From Punctularia strigosozonata HHB-11173 SS5 (lineage: Eukaryota; Basidiomycota; Agaricomycetes; Corticiales; Punctulariaceae), in assembly GCF_000264995.1 (NCBI RefSeq), contig NW_006767453.1, forward strand, positions 156,485-220,484: a DNA stretch of 64,000 bases. Reading direction: 5' to 3'. Below, one piece after another: positions 15,237 through 26,482 of this stretch (its first letter is position 1; each line of letters opens with the position of its first letter). The notes under the pieces are model-generated. The model was not told the DNA's origin. It saw only the letters and a program-made list of their open reading frames with translations, and searched no databases. A program made the position numbers and the translations under genes.

Positions 15237-17138
15237 ATGCCCCAGCTGCTTAACGGAATGCAGCCTGGACCTGAAGCGCTATCCATAGGGGATGAGACAG
15301 GCGCATCAACGGCGTTCAGACCATCTGCAAACATTACGACGCTTCCCTTCGAGGTACTCGATGAGATATCATCACAGCTGATGAACAAGGATCCCTTCGA
15401 AGCGGAAGACAAAGCCGAGGTGAAGGATATACGTGCAATGAGCGAGACATGTAAGCTCTTCAAGCTTGTGTTCCAACCCCTGGTTTTCAGAAAGATAACC
15501 GTGCGGGACCAAGAGCAAGTGGTGAGTATTCATGCGGATGTATCTATCATCGCTGTTTTGAACTGTGCACCAGGAAAACTTGTACTGGACGCTCAATGGC
15601 TCACATTGCTACGTCTTCGCTCCGCCTCCAACCGATGTGGATGAGAGGGCACGCAAACTGGTGCGTTTCCCCTTCATCGCCGAGGCGAGATGCGAAATTG
15701 TGACGATTGAACTATCCTACCAGCTCTCGATCCCGAACGTCCAACTTACGGCCGATATCGTCCCCTACTCTACCGATAGGGCATACCTCCGCAATGCTGT
15801 CAAGCGGCTGATGGTGCGGCCGGATGGCAATGGGCCTATCGGGGTCGGCCCGCTCGACATCCGATTCTTGCTGCAAATGATGCCACGCCTGAAGTGGCTA
15901 GCGATCCTTGATTTTGTAGATAAGCATACCTTGTTCAAGGTACGACGCAATTCTCCGTTCATCTACTCTTTTGCGTGACTAACCACTCTTGAAAGTGCGT
16001 GCGCATGTTGAGAAGGCTTCCTGAAATCGAGTTCTTTGCCTGCAATGGCGGTGAAGATCTGCATCGGTTCGCCGGCGCCCTAACATTCCCGCGGGCGGTG
16101 GCGAATATGACGCGCCTGTCGGAACTCGTACTCGCCAACCTGAAGGTAGGTGAGAATCCCTGGATCATGCCTGAGGATCTGGGCTTCGGGAAGTGTCCCA
16201 CGGATTCAGAACGAGAGGCTATCGGGCCCGTCTCGAGGTACATCTGGTTTGAACCACAGCTCATCCTGAAGGACTCTCCGAGCTCGTCATGGTTGCCGAG
16301 GGGATTGAAAACACTGTACTTGACGAATGTGTCATTTGAACCGGCACCATTCACTCTTCAAGTAGACGAAGACACTCGTCGGTTATTGCGGGAGAACTGG
16401 AAGAAGAACGCGGAGCGCGAAGGGCGAGTTACAATGGAACAATGGTCAGATGATATGCAGAAGTGGCCGCTCGATTTCGCAAGTTACCTTCCCCATATAC
16501 ATGCTCAAATAACCCAGCTAATACGCATGCGCCTTAGCATCCTTTTGCAAGACTTGTCCTGAGCTCCCAAAGGACTCTACATACACTGGGGATGACTTCG
16601 GTCACCGGGGTTCCGCAAGACGTGGTGATGCATGCCTTTAGTGTAATCGGACCGCAACGTACGTCGCGGTGGTAATTGCTACATTTATTCTCACTGATGC
16701 CGAGTAACCGATCTGTCAGTGAAACACCTGTCGATCAAGCGGTATAAAGGCGACCTCTGTGATGTGCTCAAGTGCTGCCCAATCTTATCATCCCTAGACT
16801 TCGACGGGCACGAAATGGACGACGAACGCCAAACGGAGCTGCTTGAGAGCGCGCTGCCGCGCGGCGTTCGTGATTTATCGATAGATCCGCCCTGGAGACT
16901 CAAGGACCTCTCGCGCTGGATACGGTCTCCGAATTGGGAAAGAATGACTCGGTTGCGAAAGATATCCCTGAGAGGATGGGAAGAGGATGACTGGTGCTAT
17001 TCCGACCTCCTTGTCAATATTCGGGATGCGATACGGAGGAGAAATGAAGAGCAGAGGGGTGTGGTGGAGTTGGAATGGCCAGAGGATGTTCGTGAGTGGA
17101 TAGAGGAAAAAGCATCTAGAAGCCCCGATGACTCCTAG
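15237..17138 (+). CDS. F-box/LRR-like protein
   Basis: Probable substrate receptor for an SCF ubiquitin ligase, of the type expanded in Agaricomycetes. The N-terminal F-box reads ITTLPFEVLDEISSQL then MSETCKLFKLVFQPLVFRKI. The rest is a degenerate leucine-rich array (RMLRRLPEIEFFACNGGED, MTRLSELVLANLKVGENPW, LKHLSIKRYKGDLCDVLKCC, ILSSLDFDGHE). Introns are clear at about 15522-15573 and 15938-15995, and a GTACGT...CTGTCAG intron ends at 16717. Between 16430 and 16560 the frame changes, and the junction there is not resolved: it could be a further intron or a one-base indel. Stop at 17136-17138. Function is inferred from the family only. Confidence 0.62.
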
Positions 17139-17481
17139 CTGTCCGGAGGTAGTCCATGCATGAGAGGATGATGCCACGGGCCCTCCGCGATGTACCGCTC
17201 TAGTACTGAACCCTGCTGAATCGATAGTGCCAGATCAATGCTGATCATAATCAAGGGATACATAACAAGTGACAGCCTCGCGATTAACGGAGTACGTAGG
17301 AAAGGAAACGGAATAAGATTATGTACTTTCACAGCATCACTTTCCATCGATGAGGTGTTTGGCCCGTCACCCAAGCATTCGTTGAGAACGAGCTCTGGAC
17401 TCGCGTACTTGAGCGCCATATTATCACGATGCAGATTCCTCACGCTACGCCTTCCTTTCTCTACCGCCATCCGCTATGGTT

Positions 17482-18737
17482 TTAGTGGGAAAGCCCGGGA
17501 TGTAATTCTTCGACTGAGGAGACATAAATTTTACGTCATTGGGTGTCCAAGCTGGATGCAGCATGAGCATACCATGTTTTTTGAGTTGATCTGTCCGAGT
17601 GGGTAGAAAGGATTTGAAGCAGTAATCGCATTGGAGGCGAGGTCGACCAGCGTGCTTGTCTTGAAAATGCCTCGAACAGTCTCGTTTATTCTTGTACTGC
17701 CGCTGACAGGAACGAGTTGGGCAGCCGTATTTCCCGTTGTCCAGCTGCACGGGCTGTTCGTCGAGGTGGCGTGATCTGTCATCGGGCGATGAGCAAGATC
17801 AACAAGGTTTCCAGGAAATGGCATACGATAAGAGACCCGTATCAGCAGCAGCAGCTTGGTCAACAGCCTGCGGCTGGTCCATTTCAGTCAAGGTCACGAT
17901 ATCCGCAGCATAATCCGACGTTGTTTCGGGAGGAGAAAGCGAGATGAGACGCCATGGGTAGTCAGCAAACCCATTCATGCCATTCACCGGGGTATCGGCG
18001 ATGCTGTATGTACCAATCCTAGATCCATAATCGCTGGCTTGGTGCGGTTGAGCGACAGAAATGTATGAGGGTGAATAACCATCCCACGCGCTAAGCAGGA
18101 CGTACCGAGGTTAGCGAAGCTTGCCACTCATGGTATAGCGAAGACACCTCACCTCTCACCAACTTCACTCGATGAGCCGGGGTACTGGTTGAGCGGTGAC
18201 GGATTGCTATTGAGGAACGGCACTGCCAATTCGTGGGCCGGAACGCCAGAGCTAGTAACTTCTCCTACAGCCCTTCCCCGGGCATGGCTGTAGCCAAACT
18301 GCGAAAAGGTTCCAAGCTGCTCCAGGGGGTACGCTTCTGTGAACGGAAGTTCACTGGGACAGTGCTCGTGTCTGGCACGGCTGGGCGGAACATAGGTGCT
18401 GTCGCAGTCTGTCAGTGGCAACTGGGGCGGTAAGCTCGACGACAGACCGCGGGGTAGAGCCTGCGTTGCGCTCCCAACCTTCCACCACTGGCGCTGCTTC
18501 GTCCGTGTCGAATCTCGCTCTCATGAGCGCTCGCTTTGGTTCAGAGGAACCATACCCATATCCCAGCGTGAAATTGCTGGGAGGAAGCCTGTAGCCAAAT
18601 GGGAACGCGACGTTACGATCCCATTGTGGTATGTTCAGTGGAGTGTGAAACGGTTCGTCGCTATCCGAAGCTCCGTCGAAAGCTGCACCCTCGTTGTCGT
18701 TGGATGTAAATCGCCCCACGTATGCGGGTTGGAACAT
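17482..18737 (-). CDS. Double C2H2 zinc-finger protein, family copy 1
   Basis: Small protein with a disordered acidic/Pro-Ser N-terminal half (starting MFQPAYVGRF at 18737) and two C-terminal C2H2 fingers at about 17540-17740. Finger 1 has CPTRSC with RHFQDKH; finger 2 has CDYC with KHVEELH. A phase-1 intron falls inside the last His pair, after the codon for KH, and the downstream exon gives only VEELHPGLSH and stop (17482-17484). The same intron position occurs in the copies at 24884-26482 and 49800-50910. The junctions between the N-terminal exons (18150-18450) are approximate. Likely nucleic-acid binding; targets unknown. Confidence 0.6.
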
Positions 18738-20116
18738 GTCGGTGTGGGTGAGAGAGCGCGGATGATTCTTCGGGAACGGCGCGGTTACGAGATTTGTTGC
18801 AGTTTAAGTTTCAGCGAAATCTTCGGGGGGCGCCAACTGGAGGGCAGCGGTGATGTCCGCACATCAGGAGCGTTTAACGATTACACAGGTGTAATCCAGT
18901 TCATTGTCATCGAAGACGATACCGCCGCCGACTCAAATCAGGCAACGCCCCCGCCCCTCGATGAGAGCGCACATGGGCAATACCTTAGGCAACCTTGGGC
19001 CCGACTTCGACGGAGGTAGAGGTCAAAGGACGAACCACTGTGGACCTTCCATGCAGCCCCGTCTTTATAAGAGACAGAGTACCTGGTGAGGAAGTACGAC
19101 GCCACCAACGCGGATAGCCTTTGGAAAACCGAGGAGGCCCCTTATGAAGGCACTTATCTGCGCATTTCCCGCTGAGTGCAAGGTGCACGTCGAACCTTCA
19201 GCGACCGTGGAACGCTAACTGCGTGGCATGATGCGTCCTTGCCAGCAAGCGAATTCATGTACGGCCGTCGTACAAGTCACTGTTCAGCAAGAGGGAGATC
19301 CGGAGGAGTACGAGGGTGTCCTGCTCAGGGTCGTTGTTCGCCCGCCGAATATTATCTCGCCGGCCTTGTGTCGTGGTCGACGATTGACCAAAAACAGGAG
19401 GTTCTCTGGTCCAAGTTCCGATATTAACACACGGGCCCAGACAGACGCAGCCGGAGAAAGACTACGAACCTTCGGGCAGCTATCAATGAAACGCCTCGAG
19501 CGATCGCTTGCCTCATCCAATGTCAACGATCTAAGCTAACGGCCCGCGACATGGCTTCGACTACCAACCGGGAGGCTCTTCTTCCTCATGTAATGGGGTG
19601 TCACTTCAACAGGAGCATTAACTGAGGGCCAGAGCCCGAAGTCCGACGCTTGTGCCACGAAAGTGGGAGTGGTGAAAACAGAACAAGACCTCATGAGCAG
19701 TTGTGAGTACCTTTCCCTTTTCGGGAGGAGGTTTCTGGCTAGGAGGTTTAGGTCTATTGTCGGAATATGTTTCGGGAAGTACAACATGTTGTTGTTTCTG
19801 TAGCCACCAGCACTAAGGAACCGACAGGATTGACCAAGCGCTTGCGAGGGGGAAGACAAACCTAGGTGGACGAGCAAGCCCAAGCCCGCGCCTCGCGGCG
19901 CCGGCGAGGCGCGGCCTCGAGGCGGCAGCTCGCTTCGACTTAACCTTCAACGTTCAACAACTATTGATATGACCCAAACGTTACTGTACTACGCGAAGAA
20001 TGCTCTCTACCAACTTCGACAAGTTCTCGGATAATGCGGGAAACTGATCGTACATCCTCACGAGTTTACGCTGCATAATCTCAATAGTCAACCATGGAGA
20101 ATATGCTTCAGCATCT
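18738..20116. other. Intergenic, no gene seen
   Basis: About 1.4 kb. Short open frames on both strands show no family motifs. A GC-rich run at 19885-19935 is rich in GCG/CGC steps. It probably contains the promoter of the zinc-finger gene on the minus strand. Confidence 0.5.
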
Positions 20117-21183
20117 TTAATTCAGCAGAACTTCATTCTGGACAATCTCTACCACGGGAGGCCTGGTGAGCAGCGGTACAATATAGCTCCAATATGAGTC
20201 TTTCCTCGTGATTATTTGGTCCACGTCAGACGCCAGCCAATTCACGAACGCCTTCATGGCCTGAATTCCTTGGTACGAGCAGCACGTCTGACAGTTGCGC
20301 TGAATAAAGCACGGTTCTAGCAAATCCGGCGCGCGGATTGCCTCTCCGCAAGGTGTCTCTGACAGTACCCTCTGCGCCCTCTCCATAAAATCCATCCACC
20401 ATTGCATCACCGTAACGGGAATATGTTGCGGACCATATGTCATGGAATGATTGTGCTCCTTGCAGACAAAACAGCCGATCCAAGGCGGGCTTCTTGCAGC
20501 GTCCCAATGAATGGTTGGGGAATCGACATCTGACCGTTCAGAGGGTGTGCCCATGGGAACCCATCCCAGGTCCGAAGAAATCGCGGAGAACTGCTGACGG
20601 CACTCTAAACCGTACTGCATGAGGAGTTGATAGTGGTGAGATGGAATAGCGCAGAGCTCAGGCACATCCTCGGTGACGACCTTGAGCAGTGGGTATCGGA
20701 GTGACGCCCTCGCTGAGTGGCGCGCCACGGCCTCCAAATCGTGGCGTACAGCGAAGCCGTAGACCCGAACTGGGGCTCGTCGGGCATTCTCCAGGAGCAT
20801 GTCCTTCAGCGGGCCATTGACGATATCCATCTCATACTTGATCGCCGCTGACAGGACGTCCATCACCTCCGTCAGATTGTCCGGCGCGGGGGTTCTGTGC
20901 GGATAACAGAGCCGGAGCAAGAGTTCTACGGTCTTTGCGTTCTCGCTCATGGGGATGATCGGGAGTCCGTCCCTAAGCTCCTTCTTTTTTGTTGAAGACT
21001 GGTCGTCCCTCTCTTCGGACGCGGAAGATGGCGCTTGAGGCAAGAAAACATCGACTAGAAGAAGAGCTAAACTTCCGCGAGCAGACATTGGTGTACCCGG
21101 AAGTCGACCTTGTCTGTGGAACGAATGATCAGGTCCGCCGTGGCTTTGTTGAAGGGAGGACCGGCGTCAGTCACGTCGGACAT
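20117..21183 (-). pseudogene. BTB/POZ-domain gene, likely broken
   Basis: Related to the intact BTB gene at 51606-53204. The start MSDVTDAGPPFNKATADLII (ATG at 21183) leads into KVDFRVHQCLLAEV, the first half of a BTB fold. The frame then meets two TAG codons and a one-base shift (21040-21075) before resuming with LPQAPSS and the remainder of the domain (VELLLRLCYP and on to 20117). A 42-nt GT-AG segment could be removed here, but that would delete the conserved BTB helix and still leave the wrong frame, so a pseudogene is the simpler reading. The C-terminal region keeps the family cysteines (WIGCFVC, CQTCC). Confidence 0.6.
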
Positions 21184-22140
21184 GATGTGGAGAGGTCTCG
21201 GGGGATGGTACGAATCCTCGTTTGACACGATCCTTCTATACATACCTATACATACGGGAAAAAACGGCCTCGTGTTCTACATCCCTAGCTCAGGGGCTCA
21301 GGTAATGCAGGTACAAGGTTTACCTAGAAGGGATGCGGATTGCACTGTGTGCGAGATATACAGAGAATGCTTTGCAACGTGTTCTTATCATCGAGAATCG
21401 AAGACAAACCTTACCGTCATCTGGTATCCATACCCGTTAATCAGCTTGTTATCCAACGAAGATTAATGGCCGACGACCACCCGCACTGACCGTGGCGGCA
21501 GACAGCTCGAGACATTGTAGTTCTGAGCCTGCAGCAGGAGCATGTGTACATTACTAGCACTAACATAATGCAGCAGTGTGCGGTATCTCCATTCTACGAT
21601 CTCAGGGCAACTGGGTTTTGTCTTCCCGAACAATTGGCTCTCCGCTATCAGAGGCAGCAAGCTTGACAAATGGAAGAAGCGGATGCGCAAAAATTGAAGC
21701 TTCGATGGATACGATCTCCACTGTCGAACTCGGACTCGCCTCGAAGACTCACTGCTTGACGCGTTTTCTCGTGCGCCTGCCATTTTGAAAGCCGTCATCC
21801 GTGCCCGGATTGTATGGAAGAGGATGACGACTGGTTCTCGGCTTGGCGCATTGATTGGGTCTATCTGGAGATAAAAATTGTGAGGTGCATTCTACCTATA
21901 CTATATGAGATCATCACTTCGGCCACATCGTCGAATCGGCCACCCTGCTATATGTCGTGCTCCGCTGCGTTTTTTGGCCCCATACTCTGACTGTGTTCAT
22001 GTAGTGTACTCTCAGTGACATCCCAGGAATAATATCCTGAGTTACATTGCTCGAGAGTGTGGTGGACGACACTGTCCAAGTAACGCTGCGTGATGAGGTG
22101 CCGACAATGCCGGATGACAGCCGGGCGGAGTTTTAATACT
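21184..22140. other. Intergenic, no gene seen
   Basis: Spacer upstream of the BTB pseudogene. A minus-strand open frame at 21463-21798 has no recognisable domain. Nothing else can be supported. Confidence 0.5.
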
Positions 22141-22169
22141 CAACGCGTCGCGAGCGTCGCGACGCGTTG
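22141..22169. repeat. 29-bp perfect palindrome
   Basis: CAACGCGTCGCGA, a 3-base spacer GCG, then its exact reverse complement TCGCGACGCGTTG. It lies directly upstream of the element remnant at 22229-22495 and may mark the end of a mobile element or form a hairpin. Confidence 0.8.
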
Positions 22170-22228
22170 GGCACAAATGCAAAGGTAGACACGTCTTTGA
22201 TCGTTCCCGTGTTATTATTGCTCTGTCG

Positions 22229-22495
22229 ATGGGTGCAGACCGTAACCAACGGTGTAGCAAAGCGAACGGTACCCAACTTGGACGACAGCATCAAAGCAAA
22301 ACAGATGATCTGTATGAAAGCAAGGGCCGGATTGTTGTTGCCCAAGAGCTTAAGGCTCATTTTGAGGAGGAAGAACGTGTTGCTGCCGAGAAGGAGAGGA
22401 AGGCACGCGAGAAGGAGCATGCAAAAGCTGTTGAAGCCGCCGAGCGTGAGGCTCGTATTGTACAGGCTGCGTCATCGAGGGTTTTTGTAAGTTAG
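22229..22495 (+). other. Fragment of transposon-associated protein
   Basis: An open frame of about 88 codons with the charged helical run FEEEERVAAEKERKAREKEH. This resembles the C-terminal coil of DDE/CENP-B-like transposase proteins common in Agaricomycetes (from memory, not checked). No start or catalytic region is present. Probably a decayed remnant. Confidence 0.25.
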
Positions 22496-22501
22496 GCGTA
22501 A

Positions 22502-23054
22502 GGGGGGCGAGGCGGGCGGTGGCGGTGTCACGACGCGCCTCGCAGGCAACAGAGCAGGATCCGGTAGTATAGCAAGAATGAATGTAGATACAGGCGTGCA
22601 ATCGAGTCTTTATAGTCGAGACGCCATAGATATCAGAGATAATCATATCTCAGATATCAGGCGCCCGGGGAGTAGAGGTAAGCACGCAAGGTTTGACCAT
22701 ATGGCGCCCAACGGGCGCGTCAACATTGTGATTTCTCAGTCGCGGCGGAGCCGCGACCATTCTAAGTTTACTCTACGGCTAAGCTACGGAGTACTCCGTT
22801 ACAGTTTTCGACCAGCCACTGAGTGCCTACAGAACCAGAGAGGACGTCGTCGGGCTGGTGCAGGCACTGCACATCAACGACAAGGGCCCTGTCTGGGCAA
22901 TCATCCCAAGGATTCGTGAACATCTCGAGACACACCAAGATCTTGCTTCGAACCCTCGCTTCACAGGCCTATTCAAGCTCTCCAGATGCTCCGCCCATGG
23001 AGCCCGCCCCAAATCCACCCCATATCCAACACCTCTCGAGACACATCGAACAGA
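22502..23054. repeat. First copy of gap-flanking overlap (with 23425-23978)
   Basis: Same sequence as 23425-23978, offset 923, differing by a one-base indel close to the gap. As at the first gap, one copy ends at the N run and the other begins at it, so this is most likely an unmerged contig overlap. The segment itself holds a cluster of inverted repeats (22629-22799) and the start of the SAP-like frame. Confidence 0.85.
22629..22799. repeat. Cluster of four inverted repeats
   Basis: Four dyads within 171 bases: an imperfect 30-bp one at 22629-22658 (GATATC ends), GCGCCC-AAC-GGGCGC at 22704-22718, GTCGCGGC-GGA-GCCGCGAC at 22739-22757, and ACGGAGTACTCCGT at 22786-22799. The third is followed by CCATTCTAAG, faintly like a Helitron 3' end (hairpin then CTRR). 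No Rep/helicase coding is present. The same cluster is repeated past the gap. Confidence 0.7.
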
Positions 23055-23424
23055 NNNNNNNNNNNNNNNNNNNNNNNNNNNNNNNNNNNNNNNNNNNNNN
23101 NNNNNNNNNNNNNNNNNNNNNNNNNNNNNNNNNNNNNNNNNNNNNNNNNNNNNNNNNNNNNNNNNNNNNNNNNNNNNNNNNNNNNNNNNNNNNNNNNNNN
23201 NNNNNNNNNNNNNNNNNNNNNNNNNNNNNNNNNNNNNNNNNNNNNNNNNNNNNNNNNNNNNNNNNNNNNNNNNNNNNNNNNNNNNNNNNNNNNNNNNNNN
23301 NNNNNNNNNNNNNNNNNNNNNNNNNNNNNNNNNNNNNNNNNNNNNNNNNNNNNNNNNNNNNNNNNNNNNNNNNNNNNNNNNNNNNNNNNNNNNNNNNNNN
23401 NNNNNNNNNNNNNNNNNNNNNNNN
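23055..23424. other. Assembly gap (370 N)
   Basis: A run of 370 N between two copies of the same sequence. The true distance is probably negative (overlap). Confidence 0.99.
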
Positions 23425-23978
23425 GGGGGGCGAGGCGGGCGGTGGCGGTGTCACGACGCGCCTCGCAGGCAACAGAGCAGGATCCGGTAGTATAGCAAGA
23501 ATGAATGTAGATACAGGCGTGCAATCGAGTCTTTATAGTCGAGACGCCATAGATATCAGAGATAATCATATCTCAGATATCAGGCGCCCGGGGAGTAGAG
23601 GTAAGCACGCAAGGTTTGACCATATGGCGCCCAACGGGCGCGTCAACATTGTGATTTCTCAGTCGCGGCGGAGCCGCGACCATTCTAAGTTTACTCTACG
23701 GCTAAGCTACGGAGTACTCCGTTACAGTTTTCGACCAGCCACTGAGTGCCTACAGAACCAGAGAGGACGTCGTCGGGCTGGTGCAGGCACTGCACATCAA
23801 CGACAAGGGCCCTGTCTGGGCAATCATCCCAAGGATTCGTGAACATCTCGAGACACACCAAGATCTTGCTTCGAACCCTCGCTTCACAGGCCTATTCAAG
23901 CTCTCCAGATGCTCCGCCCATGGAGCCCGCCCCAAATCCACCCCATATCCAACACCTCTCGAGACAACATCGAACAGA
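23425..23978. repeat. Second copy of gap-flanking overlap (with 22502-23054)
   Basis: Begins immediately after the N run with the same GGGGGGCGAGGCGGGC start as 22502 and continues into unique sequence at about 23979. This copy is the one connected to the downstream region and should be kept if the contigs are merged. Confidence 0.85.
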
Positions 23979-24041
23979 GCCTTCTCTGATTGCCCGGGGT
24001 CGTCGAATCCAAACGTACTTGTTGCGAGGTTCGAATCTTAA
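23727..24041 (+). other. SAP-like fragment, probable mobile-element remnant
   Basis: An open frame reads DQPLSAYRTREDVVGLVQAL, then a second helix with IIPRIREHLETHQDLASNP, ending at 24041. It is preceded by a TTACAG that could be a splice acceptor. The helix-turn-helix pattern resembles SAP-like segments in Agaricomycete transposon-linked proteins. No start codon or remaining gene is visible; the partial copy left of the gap (22804-23054) is the assembly duplicate. Confidence 0.3.
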
Positions 24042-24883
24042 TCACTACAGTACATGCTCATATCATATTGTGAATCTCTTTCTTTATTGTTACCTGCACA
24101 TACTATTCATTACTGTAGCGTACATCTTCGTAATCGACCGCAAGTTTCAGCTTGGTACGACGGCGCGACGACGAATCGGCCACCTCGAGCGGAGTACGAA
24201 ATCTTTGAGCGTGGAGGTGTGACGTGTGTGTGACTGGCCGATTCGACCATCCGGCCGAAGAGACGATATCATATAGTACTCGAGCGCAGCGTGGATGGTT
24301 TGTGGGCTATACACATTGAACTATGATTTAGGGCGGGCTCAACGAGGTCCACTCCTCACGCTGCATCTAATCCGTCAACAGAATCGGTGGCAAGCCTTCT
24401 CGCAATACTCGAATCTCATTTCCGCCTCGGACATCGTTCTCGTTGATTTTGCTCCAATTTTGGCCCACCACCGCGCGGGACCCAGCTCAAGTTTCTCGCT
24501 TCATCTATTTCGGACACTACTAAGCATACACGGGCGTGGTACGATCAAGAAGTTTGTAGGTAGTACAATTCGATAGCAAAGGATTGTTTGATATACGCTA
24601 GTATCAAGCCTATGTCGACGAAGCGCCAACACATAACAGGAGCCAGCGCTAATATACATTTAGGGTACCTTGTCCGTAACAGGAACGGGTAGTGAGGACG
24701 ACCCATTCAGACAGCAAGGAGTGAGAGCTCGAGAAGCAGTTGGAAAGCATCGACGTAAAGCAAGACTACAACACTGATGGGCGTTAAATGCGCCGACGAT
24801 GGGGGAGATGAATGTCGTGGGGGACGGAAAGGCTGACGAGAGTCCATTGAGATGCAGATGACAACGACGATAGCCCGATGCGT
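24042..24883. other. Intergenic, no gene seen
   Basis: About 840 bases between the SAP-like remnant and the 3' end of zinc-finger copy 2. No frame with motifs or splice structure was found. Confidence 0.55.
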
Positions 24884-26482
24884 TCATCCGTCCATCTGGG
24901 AGGAAAGAAAGGAGAATACTGTGCAGTCGGTCTCCGATGAGAGAACGGAAAGGGCGTCCCCGTGGACATCGTTCACTGCAACACGATTAGTAAGGTCGGA
25001 CACCCCATTTCCGTCGAGCAACGTGGCTTACCATGCTTGGCCCGTAGGTAAAGACGGCCAGGTAAGAACGTCTTCTTGCAGCCGGCCACGGGGCAATGGA
25101 GGCGCGAGCTCCCGGTGTGGTGGTCCCGGTAGTGCCGATAATACTCTTTCTTTCTTGAGTACGCACGCTCCACCCCCTTCTCCGCGCAAACGGGGCAGAT
25201 GTGTTTCTTGTCGGCGCGCTGGAACGGATTGGGGTAGGAAGCTGCAGCACTGGCACCCAGAAATATCGTGAGGATACAGCAAGTGAATGGGTAACACTAG
25301 CTTACCGGCGCAAACAAAGCTTTTTGAAGGACGCGACAATGACTTGGTTCGGTCCACCCCGTACGCCGGCGGGATCGCTCGGAGAGCCCCCGCCATTTTC
25401 AATCATTGCGGCGATGCCAAACGAGGAAGAACCGGGAGGACCCAAAGTCCTATGATTGATGTCAAGAACTGCTACATCAAAATGATCAGGTACGCCGACG
25501 TACGCGTCGAGCTCCGCTTCAACATAGGCAGCCGCAAGAGGGGGGCCCGGGCCGTTGATGGTCATAAGTTGAGATGAAGAAACGATTGCATCGTTGCGAC
25601 CTGGTCCGAGGAGTTGTGGATCTCTGGAAGGAGGAGCGTCAGTAGGGACACGATGACAACAACAACAGGCACGAACATGTACTGATCCGGTCCTTCGCCG
25701 CCTACTGGATCGTTGTTGGGACCGGAATTTGCCGCGTGTGCGACCAACGCAGATCTACGACGCGCCGTAAACCGCATGCAACGAGAGTCTAGAGCATACT
25801 GGGAGGCATACCGCGACGAGCGAGAACGAGGGATTTGCAGCGGGTCATAGAAAGTAGTGAAAGACGAGAAATCCTCCGAGTCGCCGGAGGAACCCTCTGC
25901 AGTTTCGGGTTCGTTTAGGCGCGCCCCTACGTTGCCAGGCCAAAGAGCGATGCCGTTCTGCGCGGTCGCATAGCCCGGGTGCAACGAGCTGTTGTTGACC
26001 TGTGCAAAGCTGTGTGGACTTGACGCCGTCGAAGCCGGGTCGTACTCCTTGTCTTGTATAGTATCCAATAACCTATTGCTGCGATCAGGTTCGACATGTT
26101 TCTCGTGAAATGCCGGTAGAAAAGCCGACCTGTGCGTGAAGACGGAGTCTCTCATTTCCGCTCCAGTCTGAAGCCAAGTACCTCTGGATAGCTTTCGTGA
26201 ACTACTCGGACCAGCGTCTAATCTCACTCAAAGGACATACGCGAAGAACTGATTCCCAGAGCCAGGGACGGTCCCGCCGTCCTGGCCAAGGGGTACCGCC
26301 ATCACCCTGGCGGGTTCCGCACCGACGGGATTGCGCGCTGCAAGAAATCGCACGATGCACTCCAATTCTTCGTTCGGTGTGGTCACCACCGGCTCGTACA
26401 GTCCTCCAGACATATGGGACTGAGTGTGCGCGCACATTGCGACCAGGGACAAGAAGGAGAGCGAAGGGGTTGAGGGTTGCAT
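24884..26482 (-). CDS. Double C2H2 zinc-finger protein, family copy 2
   Basis: Starts at the ATG at 26482 (MQPSTPSLSFLSLVAMCAHT). A GTATGT...CCAG intron joins NQFFA to GTWLQTGAEMRDSVF, followed by a long disordered exon (25680-26190), a Pro/Gly-rich exon (25320-25565), and the finger exon at 25010-25250. Finger 1 is CPVC with RHYRDHH, finger 2 is CPVAGC with KHVNDVH. The last intron is phase 1 inside the KH|V His pair, exactly as in copies 1 and 3, and the tail SVLSSE is shared with copy 3. Stop at 24884-24886. No lesions seen. Probably a nucleic-acid-binding protein; role unknown. Confidence 0.62.

Noticed and set aside
22739-22775. Helitron 3' end
   Set aside because: The hairpin is followed by CTAAG instead of CTRRT, and no Rep/helicase or 5' TC end is visible; kept only as a weak possibility.
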